64,000 nucleotides of DNA from Lolium rigidum (GCF_022539505.1 NC_061509.1:211444254-211508253); one strand, 5' to 3'. Counted from the first letter of the stretch, positions 46,785-58,021 are shown. Notes: generated from the sequence alone by a model not told the origin. A program made the numbers and translations.

Positions 46785-47502
46785 GGGTGTGTTTGGTAGC
46801 CTGGGTGAGCTATCTGACCTCATACAAGTTGAGTTCAGCTATGTCCACTACATACAAGTATGCATTATTGTGTTATGTTTGGTAGGTTGTATGAGCCTGG
46901 ATTCTTTCACACTAAGGGTGTGTTTGGTAGCCTGGGTGAGCTATCTGACCGAGCCCCTCCTGCTCCGCGCGCAGGCCGAGCTCCTCCTCATGGTGATGTG
47001 CAGTGAGGAGCGGAGAGGCCGGTCGAGGTCTCCGCGTCCCGCTCGTTTTGCCGGTGAGGCCGAGCTCCTCCCGCCGCGCGGTTGTCGGGCGAGGCCAGGA
47101 GAGGTGCTGCGGCCAGGCTGCTCGGTCGCCGGCGCGGCCAGCCGGCTGCTCGGTCGCCGACCCAGAGCTCGGGAGTGGGTCAGATGGTGTGCTTGCTGTC
47201 CAGTTGATGGGGAGAGAGAGACGAAGGGATGTGGGCTTGGGGAAATGGGAGAGATGGAGGAGGGTTGGCCAGTGACCCCTAGCGGGCGAAAGAGCATGCG
47301 CGCGGTCGCGCGGAACATTTTCCGTATGGACTCAGCTTGGCTGAGTTGCGAAGCTCGATCTCAGCTTCTCAAGTGGGCATGGCTGAGAGCCTGTTTTAGT
47401 ATGAGGTGGGCATAACTGAGGTGAGCCGACTCAACCTAACAAACAACATATGGTGGGATGAGGTGGGAATATCTGAGGTGAGTCGACCTACCAAACACAC
47501 CC
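46785..47502. mobile_element. 0.7 kb PIF/Harbinger-type element with a duplicated left end
   Basis: Left TIR GGGTGTGTTTGGTAG (46785) and right TIR CTACCAAACACACCC (ending 47502) are flanked by TAA on both sides, the 3 bp target of PIF/Harbinger transposons. The left end is present twice: a stretch containing ATTCTTTCACACTAAGGG and GTAGCCTGGGTGAGC occurs at about 46766-46820 and again at about 46897-46951. Near the right end, GAGGTGGG(C/A)ATA(A/T)CTGAGGTGAG(C/T)CGAC also occurs twice. The interior is GC-rich with open frames but no transposase recognised. Confidence 0.6.
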
Positions 47503-47789
47503 TAAGTAGATTGCGATCTCTTCGCATAACCAATATGGGACTAAACCCAACATCTCCCTCCGTTAATTAGTTTAATAGACAAAATAATCTCACATGAGTT
47601 GGAACAAAATTGTGTTCGTGGAGTTGGTAAATGTTAGTTAACGGCATCTATCATGACTTCCGAAAGGTCCTACCATGCATTTAGGTAGGTTACATTGTGT
47701 CAACTTCACATCGCCCCTAATCTTTTTTTATTTTTGAAATATAAACTGAATTCAAAATCGTTGTAATTAACTATATGGTGAAATCATGG

Positions 47790-48480
47790 AATTCACTTCA
47801 AACGAGGTGTTAGACAAGGGGATCTTCTTTTGCCCCCTGTATTTTCTTCCACTTGTTGCTAATCTGATCCAGTCAGTGGTTAACAATCTACTTCCTCCAT
47901 TCCTTAATGTAAGATGTTTTGGCCAGTAGCTTACGAATACTTTTATATTTAGAAACATACCACAAAGGGAGTATTTGCTAGTGAAGATCTCACTGGTGAC
48001 CATGACTACCATATAATCCAATATGCAAAGAATACTCTTCTAATGTTACCTGCACAAGTTGATCAGTTAACTACAATATTTTGGCAGACTTTAGTTTTTT
48101 CACAGGATTAGTTATTAATTATCAAAAATCATGCAAGATACCTATTAACACCACTGAACAAGAAATTCTAGTTCAAAATGTTTAGGGTATCAAGTGGGTT
48201 CCCTCCTCTTCACCTATTGGGTCTGCCTCTAGGAACTATAAGACCCAAAATCCATGATTTAACTCCTCTAGTAGAAGGTACAAAAAGGAGGATTGCTAGC
48301 TCCTCTTTCCTAGCATGTGGTGGAAGGCTTCAGGCCTTCAGCTAATAAAATCAGTGCTCACATCAATGACAATCTATTTTTTAGTTTTTTTCATGCGAGA
48401 TGATGAGAAAGCCAAATGTAATAGTGGGTTAGGTATCATGGACTTGAAGATATACAATGAAACATTGTTGGACTTGATGG
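47790..48480 (+). mobile_element. Decayed L1-type LINE reverse transcriptase
   Basis: Frameshifted pieces of a plant L1 reverse transcriptase appear in order: RGVRQGDLLLP (family RGVRQGDPLSP), LPLVANLIQSVVNN, then HDYHIIQYAKNTLLMLPAQ, where the catalytic YADD has become YAKN, and later RRIASSSFLACGGRLQ, SVLTSMTIYFLVFF and GLGIMDLKIYNETLLDL. Many frame changes and stops show that it is long dead. A Stowaway-like MITE appears to lie inside it at 47890-47975. Confidence 0.8.
47890..47975. repeat. Degenerate Stowaway-like MITE
   Basis: CTTCCTCCATTCCTTAATGT at the left and ACAAAGGGAGTA at the right, with TA on each side, resemble the CTCCCTCCGTCCC ends of Stowaway elements. It interrupts the L1 reverse-transcriptase reading between the RGVRQGD and YADD regions. 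Confidence 0.6.
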
Positions 48481-48988
48481 AATTTCCCTCCCAGTCATTA
48501 GCGTGGGTCACTAAGGAGGCTCCTAAGACCTAACAACAAAAGCCCCAAATTTTCGCCTCCCCTGTTCACTGCCACCACCGTAAATACAATGAAGCTATTG
48601 TTCAATCGGAAAGGAGAAGCTTCAACCATTTTTCTTCGAGGTAGTCTTTATTGCCTGTTGGCACAATCTGGAAACAGGGGAATGGAGCAATAGGATGTGC
48701 AATCTGGAGTTTAGCGGATGAAAAATGCACGGACATACTTATATAGTTACATATAGGCACATGGTCTGCAAGACTATCGAACAAGAGAATTTGTGGCACT
48801 ATGGGTTTAAATAGTAGTGAAGAAAACCATCTTGCAAACACAGAAGTCTTCAATATCAATACAAGAAAGCATGTAATGCCCTGGAACTTAAAAAGAGTAG
48901 CTACTCCAGTAGTAATTCCTTCCTCTCGCCAGCGACGACAAGAGTGATCCGCATCCGTACATCCCAAACTCCATTTAGAGTTTCATAT
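48481..48988. other. Helicase 3' flank, nothing recognised
   Basis: Sequence downstream of the minus-strand helicase, probably its 3' UTR and spacer. An open frame of 121 codons on minus (48602-48967) has no recognisable domain. Confidence 0.45.
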
Positions 48989-51900
48989 TTACTTGTTCTT
49001 GGGTTTCTGCATGTAAGAAACAGTCTGTAAGTTTAAGGCGACTACTTCGAAAACCGTAGGCTAATTGGTAGGATTAAGCTCATATTGAGCTATGTTAAGG
49101 TCTCAAAATTAGAAGCACGCATGGCATGTTGTTTCTTACCCCAGAGCGTGATCCGCCAATACGGAGGTTGTCCATGTTGAGCAAACTCTCCACTTCATCC
49201 AGCTCAATGACGGCTTTGATGATTGCGCCTGAAAGGTCCTTGTCGTCGTTTGCGTCAAAAAAGCAGCCTCTCTCCTTGGCATCTGCTACTATCTTCCGCC
49301 AAACCGTCTTGCTGCTCACCAATGTGGTCGCATTCCCTACTATCCAGAGACAGTGCCTGCGAAAAAATCAGCACAATGTCACATGCGCGGTTTCATGCAA
49401 CTCAAGAAACTGAAAACACTGGGAAACTCATCTCACTTGGCCCGTGTCAGCGCCACGTTGGTACGGTTCACGTTGTCAAGGAAGCCGACTTTTCCGGCGC
49501 TATTGCTCCGCACGGTGGAGAAGATGATGATATCCTCCTCGGCACCCTGGAACCCGTCCACTGATCGGACCTTCACGGAGAAACTGCCAGGCACCTCGTA
49601 CGTCCTACCAAGCTTCTCCTGGATGGCACGAACCTGGCCCTTGTATGGCGACACAACGCCCACGCTGAGCGTCCTCCTTGTTTCCATGGACTCTACATGC
49701 ACAAATCATTTCATTGACTTTCGTGTGCTCTTGATTTGCAATTAAGAAAGCTAGTGTGAGTACCTTTGAACAATCTTTGCACGATCCGGGTCACGGCAGC
49801 GACCTCGATGGTGTTCATTAGGCTCTTGTCGTGCTTGCCCAAGCTTTCCTTTCCGCCGTCGATGTTGATGAACGAGTAGGAACCATACATTGGGCCAGTC
49901 AGGTGCTTCCTCTCATAGTTTCTGTGTAGGACGTTCTCACCATCAGCGATCTGGTTGCCGTAAAAGCTTGAGACCGGAAACTTGCTTATCCCCGGGTGCA
50001 TCCTGTACTGCACATCAAGAAGGTGCTTAGGGTGCCCCAGAGAACTTAGCCTCTCAAACAGGCTCCTTCCGAAATCAGCTTCCTCACATACCTGCAAGAG
50101 TAAACATTGTTGCAACTAGGGATCAACTAGCAAAAGAGACAACAAGATTCATGCTCAACTATATTTGCTGGTAAGAATATAAGATCACCTTGCTTTTCAC
50201 AAGTGCTGGTAGTTGGTATTCATCTCCGATGAGAACAGCAAGACGGATGCCAGGAATTTGCAGCGGTATCAGTGATTCACACTCCTTCAGCTGTGCCGCC
50301 TCGTCAACTACAAGGAGGTCAAATGGCTTGGCATTTTGCAGGTAGTGCAAACGAGATGAGCTTGAGGCAGTGCAAAGTATGCTCTTGCTGTTCTGCAGCA
50401 GGAACTCCTCAATTGACCGCTTCTCAAAAATATCTGGAAGGTGAAAGTTGTTAGACAAGTAACTTAATTTCTCAATACACATGGATCTTGCCTGCTTCAG
50501 CTCTGAACGCACGCTGTCTTGCGCATAACCCAAAAGACTCTGAAACAATGAACTGTTTCTTCCATCGGAGGTGTCTCTGAACAGGGTTTGCAGCTGCTTC
50601 TCAGGTTCATTCTGCACGACTTTCCCAAACTCTTTAAGCATGTGTACAACCTCAGTCATGTAACAGAAGTTCTGCCCAGATGTAGCAGATCTGGGGAGAT
50701 CACTGCAGAAAGTCTCAATGCAGATGCGCAGTTCATTTTCGGCTTGCTTGTAATTACGTAAGAAGTAATCCTTGAACGACATTATCTGTACATGCTTCTT
50801 ATTAGGTTCCTCTTTTACCTGCACATTTTTGTTCTTTTCCTTCCTATCAAGATCCTCCTTTACTTCTGCCTTCTTATTCTTTTCCTTCTTAGCACGTTCC
50901 TCTTTTTCCTTCTTAGCACGTTCCTCTTTTTCCTTCTTAGCACGTTCCTCTTTTTCCTTCTTAGCACGTTCCTGGATCTCCCTTTCAATTTTCTGAACAT
51001 ACGAATCATACTGAACCAAGGGTTCCTCAAGAATTCGTACCATGGAACTCAGACAGTTGGTCCACCCTGAACCTGGCGTCAAGCACCGCTGGAGACGACG
51101 AACACGCTTCTCCAGGAAAATCTTTGTGAGTCTCTGATCCACGTTCATTCGATCCTCATTTCCAAACAACACAACATCACTCAGAAAGCATTTTTTTCCA
51201 CTTCCAACAGAGGAATCCTCAATGAGGCTGAGGACCCGAGATGCAACCTCCACCACTGCAGTGTTCGTCGGTGCGCATGTCAGTGTTCTGTGGTTCTTGA
51301 TCATCATGGACCACAGGAGAGTGCTAATGGTCTTCGTCTTGCCTGTGCCAGGAGGTCCCCATATCAGACGCACCGGATATGTATCCTGCTGCTCCATTGC
51401 TGAAACGCAATCAAGCACTGCCATCTGTTGTGACTTGTTGAGGCTGAAATTTTTAAGGTCAAGTGCTCTGTCTTGCAAATGTAAAGGTAGTTCTGACTTG
51501 TCCTCCTGGGGAACCAACCATCAGAAAAGAAAATACACGTTATAAAACTCAAAGATGTCAAATAGTAGTTGCTACTTTGCTAGAGAAAACAGGTATCAAA
51601 ATCAAATTGGAGTACATACCCCTGGAGAATAATTTACGATCTTCTCAATGATGGTAGTGTTCCTAAGTCTTGCAACATGCAGATCCAGTGCGTTCCATAT
51701 ACGGTTGTACGTAGTCATGTTGATCAGGAACACCGCAAAAAGAGGCGGTGCAAGATCTTGTCTCGCCCTTGACAGCTTTACAATCGCATTGCCGTTAGCA
51801 TCCTCTGCTTTCAGCACTGAGGCAATCACATAAGGCACCTTGCTTCGTCCCAAGTCTGAAATATGCCTCGGTTTCCGATCCAAGAAAACAAGTATATCAG

Positions 51901-53288
51901 AATCCTTGAGGGCATAAACTTCCCCTGGGTCTCTGTCAGGGTCAGCCTTCTTGACCAATATACTGAATATGGACTGCTTGGAACAAAGTTCCTCAATCCG
52001 TTTCACTTCAGTGGCTGGTGCGTGCTTGATACCCTCCAGAGCAGAGTAGAGATCAGCTCGAGTTTCTTCCATCAGTGGTAGGGCAAATGATTCCATGTAC
52101 TCCTCTAATGAAGTGAAAGTTCTTGGTACTTTCTTAACCTGATATAGAGATTAGCCATTATTTGGTTTGTTCAGACACAAGGTAAGAGAACAAGATTAGC
52201 TCGACCAAAAAGAAGACGGGGCTGGGCTAACTATGTACAATAAAACAGTATAACTCGGAAGCTGTGGTTGCCCTCAGTAAAACTGCGACACTAGTTAACT
52301 TTTATTTGTTTTGGTTGATGATCGACATGTCCTTATATTGTGAAGTTTCCGATCAGTTAGCCACTGCTTAATATAAGTGCCCTCTTACTGGAAAAGACTA
52401 CGGAGTAAAAAACTTTTATATGATATACTACCTCCGTCCAAATTGTAAGCATTTTTAGAAATCTAAATCAGATTTCTAAAAAGGCTTACATTTCGGAACT
52501 GATGTAATAAGATTTAAACCCTAAAGTATCCACAGAAGTCCATTGGTTTGAGCTGAGAGAACAAATGAAAAATAAAATATAGGAGATATGTAAGACAATA
52601 ACTAGGTACTGCATAAATCCTGCATGGGCTACTTGGGCAAACATAATTATATCTTCCATGAATGTGTATAAAGATCAAAGACCCTTCTTATGCTCAAATT
52701 AATACACATCTTTCTGGCCTACTGTTCAAAATAGTCCTAATGTTCAGTTAGGTTTTCCTGTGACGTCTACTAGTGCTAGTATTTTGGCACATATATTTAT
52801 CAGTTATCACCAATGTATCCTACAATATCTCATAAAAAAGGTGTCCTGAAAATACATGGCCAATAATCCTAAAAAATGAAGTGCAATAACAAGTCTATAA
52901 CGAATCTAACATCACGAAAGATACACGCTTATTTTGCAACAACCAAAATTGCGTTGGTTAGTCAGAAGTAGAATTTGTTCATGCTCCCACTAATTCTTGC
53001 GATAGTTGGAAGTGATTCCTGTTTTGTGCATGTGGATCACCTAGGCTAGGCAATCATTTCGAAATCAAACGAAGATAAACAGATAAGCTAACTGAAAAGA
53101 CTTGCCTTCTTCTTGAAGAGATTCCTGTTTTGCACATCTTCAAACGACCACGAGAACATCTGCTGCTCCATCTCGCTCCGCGTCCACGTACTGTACCTGC
53201 TATCATTTGCTCGTGCCGACGTTTCGTTTCCCTGCCGCACGAGCAGGAGGTCGTCGTCGTCATCGCTGTCGTAGCTGTAGAAGCTCAT
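48989..53288 (-). CDS. Upf1/SEN1-like superfamily 1 RNA/DNA helicase, seven exons
   Basis: ATP-driven helicases of this family (yeast Sen1, Upf1) unwind RNA or RNA-DNA hybrids and act in transcription termination or RNA decay; the exact role here is unknown. Exons on minus: 53288-53106, 52138-51620, 51505-50189, 50091-49764, 49692-49437, 49356-49140, 49006-48989; phases close, 945 residues. The start [20 protein letters not shown] is acidic. Motifs: Walker [11 protein letters not shown] (284-293), DEAAQ (635-639), GDEYQLPA (661-668), [10 protein letters not shown] (from 702), [12 protein letters not shown] (826-837) and ALTRAK (863-868), so all SF1B catalytic motifs are intact. The 1A-1B insertion carries a charged repeat, RAKKEKEE four times (about 413-443). 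Intron 1 uses a GC donor (AAG|GCAAGT). The last exon codes only KPKNK. Resembles plant proteins annotated as SEN1-like or tRNA-splicing endonuclease positive effectors. Confidence 0.92.
50880..50975 (-). repeat. 24 bp in-frame tandem repeat in the helicase
   Basis: Four copies of a 24 bp unit (plus strand TCCTTCTTAGCACGTTCCTC plus TTTT) encode RAKKEKEE on minus. The inner units are identical or nearly so, while the outer ones blend into other Lys/Glu-rich sequence. Unit identity suggests recent slippage, and copy number may vary among individuals. The peptide would form a charged helix within the insertion between helicase motifs I and II. Confidence 0.9.
52428..52505. repeat. Stowaway-like MITE in helicase intron 1
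   Basis: CTCCGTCCAAATTGTAAGC at the left and GGCTTACATTTCGGAACTG at the right pair as inverted arms, with AGAAATCTAAATCAGATTTCT in the centre (palindromic, given as AGAAATCT and AGATTTCT arms). The right terminus has decayed. Flanks are TA-like. The element is about 78 bp. Confidence 0.7.
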
Positions 53289-53906
53289 CTTGCACCTCCG
53301 GGCTCCGGCGAGAGAAGTATTTGATCGGTCGCAAGCTTAGCAAATGCGTCGCTCGGATTCAGGAAGCAGCAAGGCGTCGAGGATTTAAAGGGCGCGGAAG
53401 GGAGCCGGCCAGTGCGATTCCGTCTGCAAATTAATTAACTGAGTTGGGATGCGAAGGGCCAAGCGCTTGAGATTACTGCATACGTAGTATATACGCAGTG
53501 CAGTGCCCTGTCCAGAATCTCAGCAGCCGCAGCAGTACGGGAAAACACAGAGCATTGATGAACCGATTCAAAACGTCGGACTTGTCGACTCGATTCCAAC
53601 GAAAATCAACAAGTCGGATTTCGATTGCATTTGAATCCAGGCCGAGACAACTCACCATGGAACCGCGGTCAGCGCGATTGGAGGCTCGTTGCCGTCCGCT
53701 GCCGCCGCGGGCCTCCCACCCTCGCCACTGCCGCGGTCCAGCACATTTTCTTCGAGCTCGTCCCGGACCGCCGTCGGCAGAGATCGCCATTGCCGCATTG
53801 AGGACCTCCCGCAAGCTCGTCCGTGGAGTTCGCAAGAGCCCGCGCGTGCCGAAGCGGAACCACCGAGCCTCCGGCCGGCTTGCCCGGACCCGGGGCGTTG
53901 ACCTCA
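53289..53906. other. Upstream region of the helicase gene
   Basis: The first 160 bp are GC-rich and likely promoter plus 5' UTR; no clear TATA box was chosen. Further up, a GC-rich stretch (53640-53906) has overlapping frames on both strands with no recognisable domain. I see no gene here. Confidence 0.4.
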
Positions 53907-54487
53907 GTGGCCCGGATTGTGGAACTCCACCTCAACGCTTTGACTCGGGAAGTGCAAATGCCTCGATGTGGGGCGTTATTAAACAATATAACGTGTCTCC
54001 GAAAAAAATAAAAAATCTCCGAGGTCACATTTTTAAATTTTTCACGACAAACCAACTTTTCTTCGCCGTTGATTTTATTCAATGTTAGCTTCAAAAAAAA
54101 ATTTGACACGAAATATCAGCTTCAAATTTCATCCCACGGAATTCAGATATTGTTAGAAAAAACTACTACGTCCGTTCCAAAATAAGTGTCTTAGTTTTAT
54201 CTACCTGAGTGGTCCGGATCGTGGAGCTGCATGTTAACGATTTGACTCGCGAACTGCAAATCTCAATGCCTCGATGCGGGGCGTTAAACAAAAAACGTGT
54301 CTCCGAAATAAATAAATAAATGAATGAACTAAAACTAAAACGAATCATTTTTTTGCTGAACGTTTTTGTCCGAGGTCACATTTTTCAAATTTTCACAACA
54401 AACCAACTTTTCTTCGCCGTCGATTTTATTCAATGTCAGCTTCAAATTTCATCCCACGGAACTCGGATATTGTTAGAAAAAAAACTA
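53907..54487. repeat. Diverged tandem duplication of about 250-280 bp
   Basis: Two blocks share ordered similarity: 53907-54165 and 54205-54487. Shared landmarks are TGAGTGG(C/T)CCGGAT, GCCTCGATG(T/C)GGGGCGTTA, ACGTGTCTCCGAAA, CCGAGGTCACATTTTT, ACCAACTTTTCTTCGCCGT and CAGCTTCAAATTTCATCCCA. The gap between them holds a Stowaway-like end (TACTACGTCCGTTCCAAAAT, 54168-54187). The second copy has an extra 60 bp stretch in the middle. Origin unknown; probably a duplicated non-autonomous transposon. Confidence 0.7.
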
Positions 54488-55002
54488 GCATGGTGCCCTT
54501 GCAAATGCGAGGGCATGATCTTTAAGCTTTAGTTATTTAGCATTTTTACTCTTTAATTATTTGTAATTTTTTATATCCATAAATGTCATTATGTATAAAA
54601 AAAATGATATAGCAACCATCAACAGTATTTTGTGAATAAATTACAGCATGTGTTGTTAACAAGTTTACTCCGTATACAAAAAAATTGTTGTGATATCTCA
54701 AAATTATCACACCAATGATTCATACTAGTGGTTGGGACGCTCTATTGGGCGCCTCCTCGCCGAAGCTCTGGGTCCCAATTCCCGTGATTGTCCTTGCATC
54801 CCAATCGCATTCTAATGTTGGACTACATTTTTTTTGTGCAAGACAACTTCGTGCGCCTTTAGCTGTGTTATACCGATAATTACCAAGTGGAATTAAAAAT
54901 GGGAACCTTGTATTCAGACAATTATATCTGGGCCTGCATGGATTAATCGAGCGAGAATCAATGAGCAGCTAGCTAGAGGCCAAAGAGAGAAAACATACAT
55001 TA
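54488..55002. other. AT-rich spacer, nothing recognised
   Basis: Low-complexity AT-rich sequence with no coding or transposon structure supported. Confidence 0.4.
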
Positions 55003-55292
55003 GAGCAATTCCAATAGTATAGCCAACTGTTGGCTATAACAAGATGTCATATCATTTGTAGTCATCATATAGCTAACATGTATAATAGTTGGCTATAAGA
55101 ATGTAGTACTTTATTAATATATGGCCCACTTTTCACTCTCACAAGGTGCCTGGAGAGCACGCTGCAAGAGTCATTATGTCATGATAAGAGATCTCATCTC
55201 ACTTCTCTCTCCTCTTCTCTCTCCTCCAACTCATCTAAAATATATTATTTAATATCTTATAGTCAGCTGACTGGACTCTATTGTACTTGCTC
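55003..55292. mobile_element. 290 bp Tourist-like MITE (PIF/Harbinger group)
   Basis: Ends GAGCAATTCCAATAG and (reverse) GAGCAAGTACAATAG form 15 bp inverted repeats with three mismatches, flanked by TTA on both sides (55000-55002 and 55293-55295). AT-rich interior with no protein. A truncated relative in opposite orientation lies at 37827-37903. Confidence 0.82.
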
Positions 55293-55790
55293 TTAGACAT
55301 GGTCAGGCAACTGATACAGAAGTAGATGCTGATATATTTTTCAATGGGGCATAACCGCATAAGGTAGCACTGTTCTGGCTCAACCCATACACATAGCACT
55401 GTAGCACAGAATGTAATTGTCTTGGCACGTAACAAGACAATATAGGTCGTAGATTTTATACAACACTAATTATCCACAAATGACGCAGACGAAGTGATGT
55501 TGGGGAGAAGTGTGGAGTGATCCAACCTAGAAGAAGAGAAAAAAATGGGTCACATTGACATCATCCAGAGCAAAGGAATAAGACAAAGATGACAATCAGG
55601 AAATATAATCTTGTGAAGCTACTTTCGATAGCCAACTCAAAGTCACTGAACAGGTTCCTGCTTCCTATTCTTTGAGCTTTTTGTCTGCCGCAGTAGAAGT
55701 GGTTTTGATACGAGCGGACGCAGTGACCACATCGACCGGAAATTTGTTGCTGAAGAGAAAAAAAAAACGAGAAGAACCTCCTTGTTCTTA

Positions 55791-57779
55791 GAGTATCCCC
55801 ACTCGTTGGCGCTTCCCACGCCCAAATCCGGCGAAATTTTCGTCCGGATTGGATGAAGATTTGGCGTGGGGAGCGCCGGTTTCCCAGCCGCGTGCCCAGG
55901 CGAAGTCAACGATGCGAATTTTAAAAACGGAAACTTGACAAACTACGGCTAAAAACGGGTGAATATAGACTAAATTTAATGATATTTATTATATTACGGG
56001 CGGAGTTCATACATAGAGGCCGAATTCGACTATATTTCGAATTCGGCTAGGGGAATTCAAACGCTAATTTTAAAACACGGCACTCTACATGCCGAAATGG
56101 TGGTAGAACACCGTGTAGTCGCCGCCGTCGTCGTCGGAGCCGTCGTCGTTGGCCTTCGGCCGCGCGGCCCGGGCTGCTGCCGCTCGGCCGGCGCCTCCCC
56201 ACCCCGGGGATGGCTTGTACCAGTCGCCGGAGGAGGACTCGAGGTTGACGACGGGGACAGCGACGCCGGATGGAGGTGTCGCAGGACGGCGGTACCGCGC
56301 GACATCGTCGTTGGCGGTTGGAGCGGCGCGGGCGGCGAGTTGGCGTGCGGCGGCCGGGTCCGGCCAGCTCGCCGCCGCTGCTCCGCCTCCTCGCGCTCCC
56401 GGCCGCGCTCGGCCCGGTCCAGGTGCGGCGTCGTCCGCGCGCTTCTCCTCCTCCATGTCGTGCGGCGACCCGGCGATCGCCTCCGCCATCGCGGCGTCCT
56501 CCGCGCGCTTCGCCTCCTCCTCGGCGAGCCGGCTTGCGGCGGCCTCTTTCTTCGTCTTCTTCCGGCCGCTCGCGGCGCGGAAGGCTGTTCGCGGATGACG
56601 AGGGCGCCGCCGCTGCGCCCTCTGGTCGTCGGCGGAGACGCCGGCTCCTTCTTGACGCGCACCGGCGTCGAAGGCGACGTCGCCTCCTCCCTCTTCACCG
56701 GCGCCAAGGATGACCTCGACGCCGATCCGGAAGACGGCGAGCTGGCAGCCATGCGCCGTGGCTGCCAGACGTTTCCCCGACGGCGGCTCGCCGATGCCCT
56801 CGATGCCGATGGAGGGGGCATCGTGAGCACCGGGAAGTTGCCGCCCTCGATGTGCGCGAGGACGTTCGCCAGCGTCCTTTCCGGCGCGCTCCACCACCGT
56901 CGGCGGCCCGCGGCGTTGTTGCGCGGAGGCGGAGGCGGCGGGCCGTCATAGGCCGCCGCTCCCGCTCCCACCGCCGGGAGGAAGTAGGAGTTCCACCGCG
57001 TGTAGTTGTCGGGGTGGTGGCGCGGGTCGGCGCGCTCCTCGTCGGTCATGGTCATCCTCGCCTCCTCGATGGCGACGTCGAGGGCGTGGCCCGCGGCGGC
57101 GGCGGGATTGGTACGCCGCCGGCACTTAGCCGCCGGCCGCCTCCGGGAGGCCTCGTGTCCGGCGGGCAGGGGTACCCCGCCTGGTGGAGGAGGTGCCCCT
57201 CCCACGCGTGGAGCGACCGGCGGGGGAAGCCGTTGTTGGCTGCGCCGTCGTTGTCGTAGAACGCCATCTGGAGAGTAGAGGGAGAGTGGAGGGAGAGTGG
57301 AGCACGGGGTACGTCTCGCGGCGAGCGGACCGGCGTATATAGGCGTGGCTGGCGCGGGGGATTAAATGCCGCGTGGAATGCGACGCGTCCGCGGCGAGCT
57401 GACCGGCGGCAGCCTTTAGTGCGCGCGGAAGACGATGCGTGTGCGGAAGACGACGACATTAACTCGCCGCGTGGCCGGCGAATGCAGACCGGCGGCAGGC
57501 TTTACAGCGCGCGGAAGACGATGCGATGAGGACGACGATCGGTTTCTCTCGCCGACAAGTTGGGGCCACTCGCACGCGCGGGAAGTTTCCTCGCCATTTC
57601 GCGCGCTTTCGTTTCGTCCGGAGTCCCCGAGCGCTCCCCGGGGGCCGGGGATGGCGTGGGATCGCCGGATGAATTTAGGCCCAAATCCGGACGAAAACGA
57701 GGAACCGGGGGCGCGACTGGGCCAAATTACGCCGTCCGGATGGAAAAAACGCTCGTCGGGGGGACGAGTGGAGATGCTC
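55791..57779 (-). mobile_element. 2.0 kb non-autonomous PIF/Harbinger-type element
   Basis: Ends GAGTATCCCCACTCGT (55791) and, reversed, GAGCATCTCCACTCGT (57779) are inverted repeats flanked by TTA (55788-55790 and 57780-57782), the PIF/Harbinger target. AAATCCGG-containing subterminal repeats follow on both sides (CCCAAATCCGG with TCGTCCGG). The interior is very GC-rich and carries one long broken reading frame on minus. No DDE transposase was recognised. Confidence 0.78.
56085..57267 (-). pseudogene. Element-borne protein of unknown function, frameshifted
   Basis: The ATG at 57267 starts MAFYDNDGAANNGFPRRSLH, followed by WEGHLLHQAGYPCPPD and PGGGRRLSAGGVPIPPPP. Frames then switch; the next carries MTDEERADPRHHPDNYTRWN and RRRWWSAPERTLANVLAHIE. 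A second shift near 56650 leads to KKTKKEAAASRLAEEEAKRA, a Lys/Glu/Ala-rich stretch, and the end NLESSSGDWYKPSPGWG ... DYTVFYHHFGM. I recall this type of protein being common as hypothetical proteins in Triticeae annotations, usually with transposon ends; function is unknown. At least two frameshifts make this copy nonfunctional. Confidence 0.65.
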
Positions 57780-57943
57780 TTAGTACCCACGTGATGATAA
57801 ACATAGGCGCATTCCATGCTAGAACCAGCATCATTTCAAAATAAGGGAAGAACAAACATAAGAGTAAACCAATAACAAGCATAGATTGATGCACCTAAAT
57901 CTTCAGAGCCAGTCTATAGAGGAAGAGAGCATGTGCTGAACTG

Positions 57944-58021
57944 CTGATGCCGGTTGTCAGGCTGTTTGCACCTGTGTCGTGCCTGATGCCGGCTGTCAGG
58001 CTGTTTGCACCTGTGCAGTGC
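57944..58021. repeat. Two tandem copies of a 39 bp unit
   Basis: Units at 57944-57982 and 57983-58021, each containing TCAGGCTGTTTGCACCTGTG, differ at three or four positions. No coding frame runs through them. Confidence 0.85.

Noticed and set aside
46300..47415. Open frame of 371 codons across the N gap
   Set aside because: It reads through 34 unknown codons and two transposon ends, so it has no meaning as a protein.
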